This document shows positions 49,794 through 52,744 of a DNA stretch of 52,744 bases, piece after piece (the first letter of the stretch is position 1; each line of letters opens with the position of its first letter). A model generated the notes under the pieces. It did not search any database. It was not told where the DNA came from and worked only from the letters and a program-made list of their open reading frames with translations. This DNA comes from Verrucomicrobiota bacterium (GTDB taxonomy: Bacteria > Verrucomicrobiota > Kiritimatiellia > JAKQHR01). The translations under genes and the position numbers were made by a program. The DNA lies in NCBI GenBank assembly GCA_029557905.1, contig JAKQHR010000136.1, positions 1 to 52,744 on the forward strand, in the 5' to 3' direction.

Positions 49794-51956
49794 ATGGAAG
49801 TGCAATTGAGCAAGACAGACAAGAAAGACCGGAATGAGGCAGGGCGGAACTTCCGCGGGATGCCGTGGATGCTCCTTGCCCTGGCCCTGCTCGCATTCAT
49901 CCCCTATCTGCCGGCGCTCAGGGCGGATTTCCTTGATTGGGATGATCCCTATTACGTGACCCATAATTTTCGCATACATCAATTTTCTCCGGCGACCGTA
50001 GCGGACATCTTCCGGTTGGAGCCGCAACTGGGTCCCATTCCGAACGGGCAGTACACTCCGCTGACCGAATTGACTTTGATGATTGAGCATAGGCTGGTGG
50101 GACTGAGTCCCTGGCTGTTTCATCTCAATAATCTGCTGATTCATGTGGCGAATGTTTTCCTCGTCTATCTGCTGATGCGGAAGTTGCGTGCGGACCATCT
50201 ATGGGCATGGCTGACAGCGGTATTGTTTGCTGTTCATCCGCTGCATGTTGAATCGGTGGCGTGGATATCCGAGCGCAAGGATGTCTTGTGTGCCCTGTTC
50301 TATCTGATTACGATGGTTCTATATCTGCATTTCCGGGATACACAGAGAATCCGGTATTTTGCAGCCGCGGTTTTTTCCGGGCTTCTGGCGCTTTTGTCGA
50401 AACCGATGGCGGTAACGCTGCCCGCGGTGCTGGTACTGTGCGATCTTTATTTGAAACGGCCCCTGTCTGAGCAGTGGAAGAAGCCATGGATGATCCCGTT
50501 TGCGGGACTGAGCCTGTTGTTTGTCGCAATCACCCTGCGTACGCATACCGGCTATGGCATCATCCGTGGAGGAGAGGTGGGCAATATCTTTCAGAATGTG
50601 ATGATGGCCTGCTGGAATTTCTTCTGGTTCGTTGGGAAAACTGTTTGGCCCGCCAGTTTGAGCGCCTACGTGCCGGTTCCTTCAACAACCCCGGCGACTT
50701 TTGCGGCCTATCTTCTGTCCTTGTTCGGAGTGATGGCGCTGGTGACTGGCCTGGGCTTTTATTCATGGCGGCGCGGTTTCCGTCTGCTGCCTTTTGCCGT
50801 TTTCTTTTTCATCGCAGCTCTGCTTCCGGTGTCGCGGCTGGTGCCGATTGGAATCCGCTACATGGTAGCCGACCGCTTTTTCTATATTCCCGGCATTGGA
50901 TTCCTGATGCTGATGGCCTATGGATTGGTTCACTGGATTCGCAGCCCGGGTGTTCTGCGGGCTCTGCGGGTGACGGTTGTGGCGCTGCTCGTTCTTTTCT
51001 GGGGAGTCCTTTCTTTCGCACAAAGCCGGGTCTGGCAGACGAGCGAGACGCTGTGGGCCCATGTGCTGAAACGGGTGCCGGATGCTTCCGTGGCCTTGAA
51101 TGGTCTGGCTCTGGCTTCTTTGGATGAGGGGCGTCTCGACCAGTCGGACACGTTTCTTGAACAATCGCTTCGGGCGAATCCCGATTTCGAGGAGACCTGG
51201 GCATTACGCGCACGACTTGCGTATAGGAAAGGGGATTTGCCCGCCGCCCGCAGATATCTGGCGGAGGCGGAAGCCCGGAATCTTTCCCCCTTGCTGGGCG
51301 CGGATATAAAGGCAAAGCTGCTGAGCCTTTCGGGTGATCATCGTGGCGCCATTTTGGCACTCGGCTCATATGTGGAGGTGGTGCCGGCTGGTTACTGGTT
51401 TTATTACAGCATGGCGTGGGAAGCTCTCCATATAGGTGAAGTTGAAAAAGCGATCGCTTGCATGGAGAAGGCGCAAGCGCTGGCTTCGGTGCAACAGTCG
51501 GCATTGGGCCGCTATCTTGCCCAGAACGATCCAGAATGGCTTCAGCAGCCGGTGCTGGTCCGCCATTGGGCGGCGGGCATTGATGCCTTCAGAAACATTT
51601 ACGAATTTTCTCGGGAAATCCACTTCTGGGCAAAGGATGAGGACAGGGCTTTGAGGGAATATGACCTGATTTTGACGCATTTTGAAGATGCACTGGCCTG
51701 CTGGCGCCGCGCGGCTGCCGTCACGACGGCAGAATGTCCCATTCCAAGCGCGGAACTCAAGAATTTTGATCGTAAACTTGGCATCGTTTTTTACAACAAG
51801 GGCTGTATTCTGGCTAAGGCCGGAATGGAGGATGCCGCTCTTGCGGTTTTGGCGAAAGCGGTGCAGCTTGATTCGCGGCTTAAGACAAATGTCATGGCGG
51901 ATGCCGATTTATCATCACTTCGTCAGCGATTTGAATATCAGGAAATGATTTTATAG
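49794..51956 (+). CDS. TMTC-like membrane protein with TPR-like repeats (putative GT-C mannosyltransferase)
   Basis: The 720-residue protein has about ten membrane segments in its first 430 residues, then a TPR-like helical part. The first loop has the acidic DFLDWDDPYYVTHN near 45-58 and the later FAVHPLHVESVAWISERKDVLCALFYL near 145, both hallmarks of TMTC/GT-C-type proteins that transfer sugar from a lipid carrier on the outer face of the inner membrane. TPR-like units (residues about 440-560 and 660-715) read ALNGLALASLDEGRLDQSDTFLEQSLRANP. The start has a weak ribosome binding site. The sugar and acceptor are unknown. Confidence 0.82.
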   Translation: MEVQLSKTDKKDRNEAGRNFRGMPWMLLALALLAFIPYLPALRADFLDWDDPYYVTHNFRIHQFSPATVADIFRLEPQLGPIPNGQYTPLTELTLMIEHRLVGLSPWLFHLNNLLIHVANVFLVYLLMRKLRADHLWAWLTAVLFAVHPLHVESVAWISERKDVLCALFYLITMVLYLHFRDTQRIRYFAAAVFSGLLALLSKPMAVTLPAVLVLCDLYLKRPLSEQWKKPWMIPFAGLSLLFVAITLRTHTGYGIIRGGEVGNIFQNVMMACWNFFWFVGKTVWPASLSAYVPVPSTTPATFAAYLLSLFGVMALVTGLGFYSWRRGFRLLPFAVFFFIAALLPVSRLVPIGIRYMVADRFFYIPGIGFLMLMAYGLVHWIRSPGVLRALRVTVVALLVLFWGVLSFAQSRVWQTSETLWAHVLKRVPDASVALNGLALASLDEGRLDQSDTFLEQSLRANPDFEETWALRARLAYRKGDLPAARRYLAEAEARNLSPLLGADIKAKLLSLSGDHRGAILALGSYVEVVPAGYWFYYSMAWEALHIGEVEKAIACMEKAQALASVQQSALGRYLAQNDPEWLQQPVLVRHWAAGIDAFRNIYEFSREIHFWAKDEDRALREYDLILTHFEDALACWRRAAAVTTAECPIPSAELKNFDRKLGIVFYNKGCILAKAGMEDAALAVLAKAVQLDSRLKTNVMADADLSSLRQRFEYQEMIL

Positions 51957-52051
51957 CTTGAACAGGACGCGTGAAATAACGCAAATGAACATGAATAAAG
52001 CTGAATAATGAATATGATGGAAAGGCAGGGCGCGCCCTGCCTGATGAGGAA

Positions 52052-52080
52052 TGTTGGAGTGCGGCGGCTGGACGCCGCTT
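52052..52080. repeat. Repeat R4, single copy
   Basis: GGAGTGCGGCGGCTGGACGC and the following CGCTT repeat the R4 hairpin seen at 48830 and 49757. Confidence 0.7.
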
Positions 52081-52105
52081 GGGTGAGCAAAAAGTGAGAA
52101 CGGCT

Positions 52106-52744
52106 ATGAAAACTAAAACTGAAAACAAAGTCAGCATTCGGATCCGCAGCAGGCGTGCATCCGACGCGTTGGCGCGCGGCTTGTGTCTGGCTGTTGCACT
52201 GATTTTTGCTGCTGCCCCGTTCTCTTCCCTCGCTGCAGTGAGTGAGAATTTTGATTCCCTTTTTGGCACTTCTTATTCAGATCAAACATCCTCGGGCTGG
52301 CGCATCAACAGCGGCGTGCGCAGCTCGTCCGCCCGGTCGGGTTCTTGTGCCCGCACGGCGTCCACGGGTTCGGCCAACTACCTGCAATATCAAGGCTCCG
52401 ACGGAAGCGGCAAGGACGGCGGCGTGGGCGCGATCACGTTCTGGTACCGGGCGTGGAAGACAAATCCCCAGCCTACTTTCAAAGTCCAATACAGCGTCGG
52501 CGGCGGCGCGTTTACGGACATTGGCAGCGCGATCAGTCCCACCACGACTTATACCCTGTGGTCGAACGACCTGAACAACGCCAGCGACAACATCATCATC
52601 CGCATCCAGCAGACCGCTGGCGAGCGCATGTTGTTCGACGACGCTTATATCGGAGACTATGCGGGCTCCGGCACGCCTCCTTCTGTGACGACGGTGGCGG
52701 CGAATGCGACGAACACCACAACGGCGACGCCGCGCGGAAATGTG
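52106..52744 (+). CDS. Large secreted or surface protein, N-terminal part only
   Basis: An open frame from the ATG at 52106 runs off the right edge with 213 codons visible. It starts with a long charged N-region and a hydrophobic segment (GLCLAVALIFAAAPFSSLAA), a signal peptide of the extended type. The mature part begins SENFDSLFGTSYSDQTSSGW, then a beta-sandwich-like part (ITFWYRAWKTNPQPTFKVQYSVGGG, FDDAYIGDY), as in lectin-like or choice-of-anchor domains that open large surface proteins in this group. A Thr-rich linker (VAANATNTTTATP) starts at the edge. The enzyme or binding function lies outside the window. Confidence 0.75.
   Translation, partial: MKTKTENKVSIRIRSRRASDALARGLCLAVALIFAAAPFSSLAAVSENFDSLFGTSYSDQTSSGWRINSGVRSSSARSGSCARTASTGSANYLQYQGSDGSGKDGGVGAITFWYRAWKTNPQPTFKVQYSVGGGAFTDIGSAISPTTTYTLWSNDLNNASDNIIIRIQQTAGERMLFDDAYIGDYAGSGTPPSVTTVAANATNTTTATPRGNV

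Overview
The window looks like chromosomal DNA of a Gram-negative bacterium of the Planctomycetes-Verrucomicrobia-Chlamydiae group, most likely Kiritimatiellota or a close relative. This is an inference from the GC-rich coding style, the mix of lipoproteins, DUF4139, DUF362, TMTC-like and TT3-repeat secreted proteins, the NTase/PIN toxin-antitoxin pairs and the many short hairpin-bearing intergenic repeats. No rRNA or other decisive marker is present.

Layout. 1-2100: the end of a minus-strand surface-polysaccharide cluster (two glycosyltransferases and a coiled-coil protein) with a clear promoter. 2200-4800: a small Cys protein, a polyacidic lipoprotein and a STAS/anti-sigma/lipoprotein operon. 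4900-9230: a plus-strand DUF362, zinc-ribbon, DUF4139 and DUF4139-like operon. 10000-11500: a LacI-type regulator and a YacP-like NYN nuclease. 11600-15550: a minus-strand operon of a zinc-ribbon multi-OB membrane protein, a TctA-like transporter and a YdjM-like membrane protein. 15690-19160: asnS and a LOG-like protein, then FHA and UDP-glucuronate decarboxylase genes. 20340-25160: asd, leuB, tRNA-Glu, infC, thrS and tRNA-Val, all on the minus strand. 25290-29120: a TRIC-type channel, ilvD and an NCS2 permease. 29500-32470: a DNA-transaction and regulation locus (ssb, a possible Whirly-like protein, and divergently a sigma-70-like factor with an overlapping unknown partner). 32700-33480: a SIMPL protein. 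33650-42070: a six-gene minus-strand operon hom, apgM-like, cimA, valS, PPC protein, glycosyltransferase, preceded by what reads as a leader-peptide attenuator. 42300-43830: malQ. 44222-45840: an intact IS1380-type element. 45980-52744: an accessory region with a secreted protein, three toxin-antitoxin-like pairs separated by repeat modules, a TMTC-like membrane protein and the start of a large secreted protein.

Branched-chain and aspartate-family amino acid synthesis is a theme: hom, a candidate homoserine kinase of the phosphoglycerate mutase fold, cimA, asd, leuB and ilvD are all here, with valS and thrS. The hom operon is preceded by a 14-codon ORF encoding a Thr/Ile/Val-rich peptide and by mutually exclusive antiterminator and terminator hairpins. 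The intergenic DNA is unusually structured: four helically phased A-tract arrays, paired AGTACT palindromes 11 bp apart, three 31-bp tandem palindromes, a two-hairpin repeat family and composite repeats around the toxin-antitoxin pairs. All functional calls rest on reading the sequence and on recalled family motifs; no database search was run.
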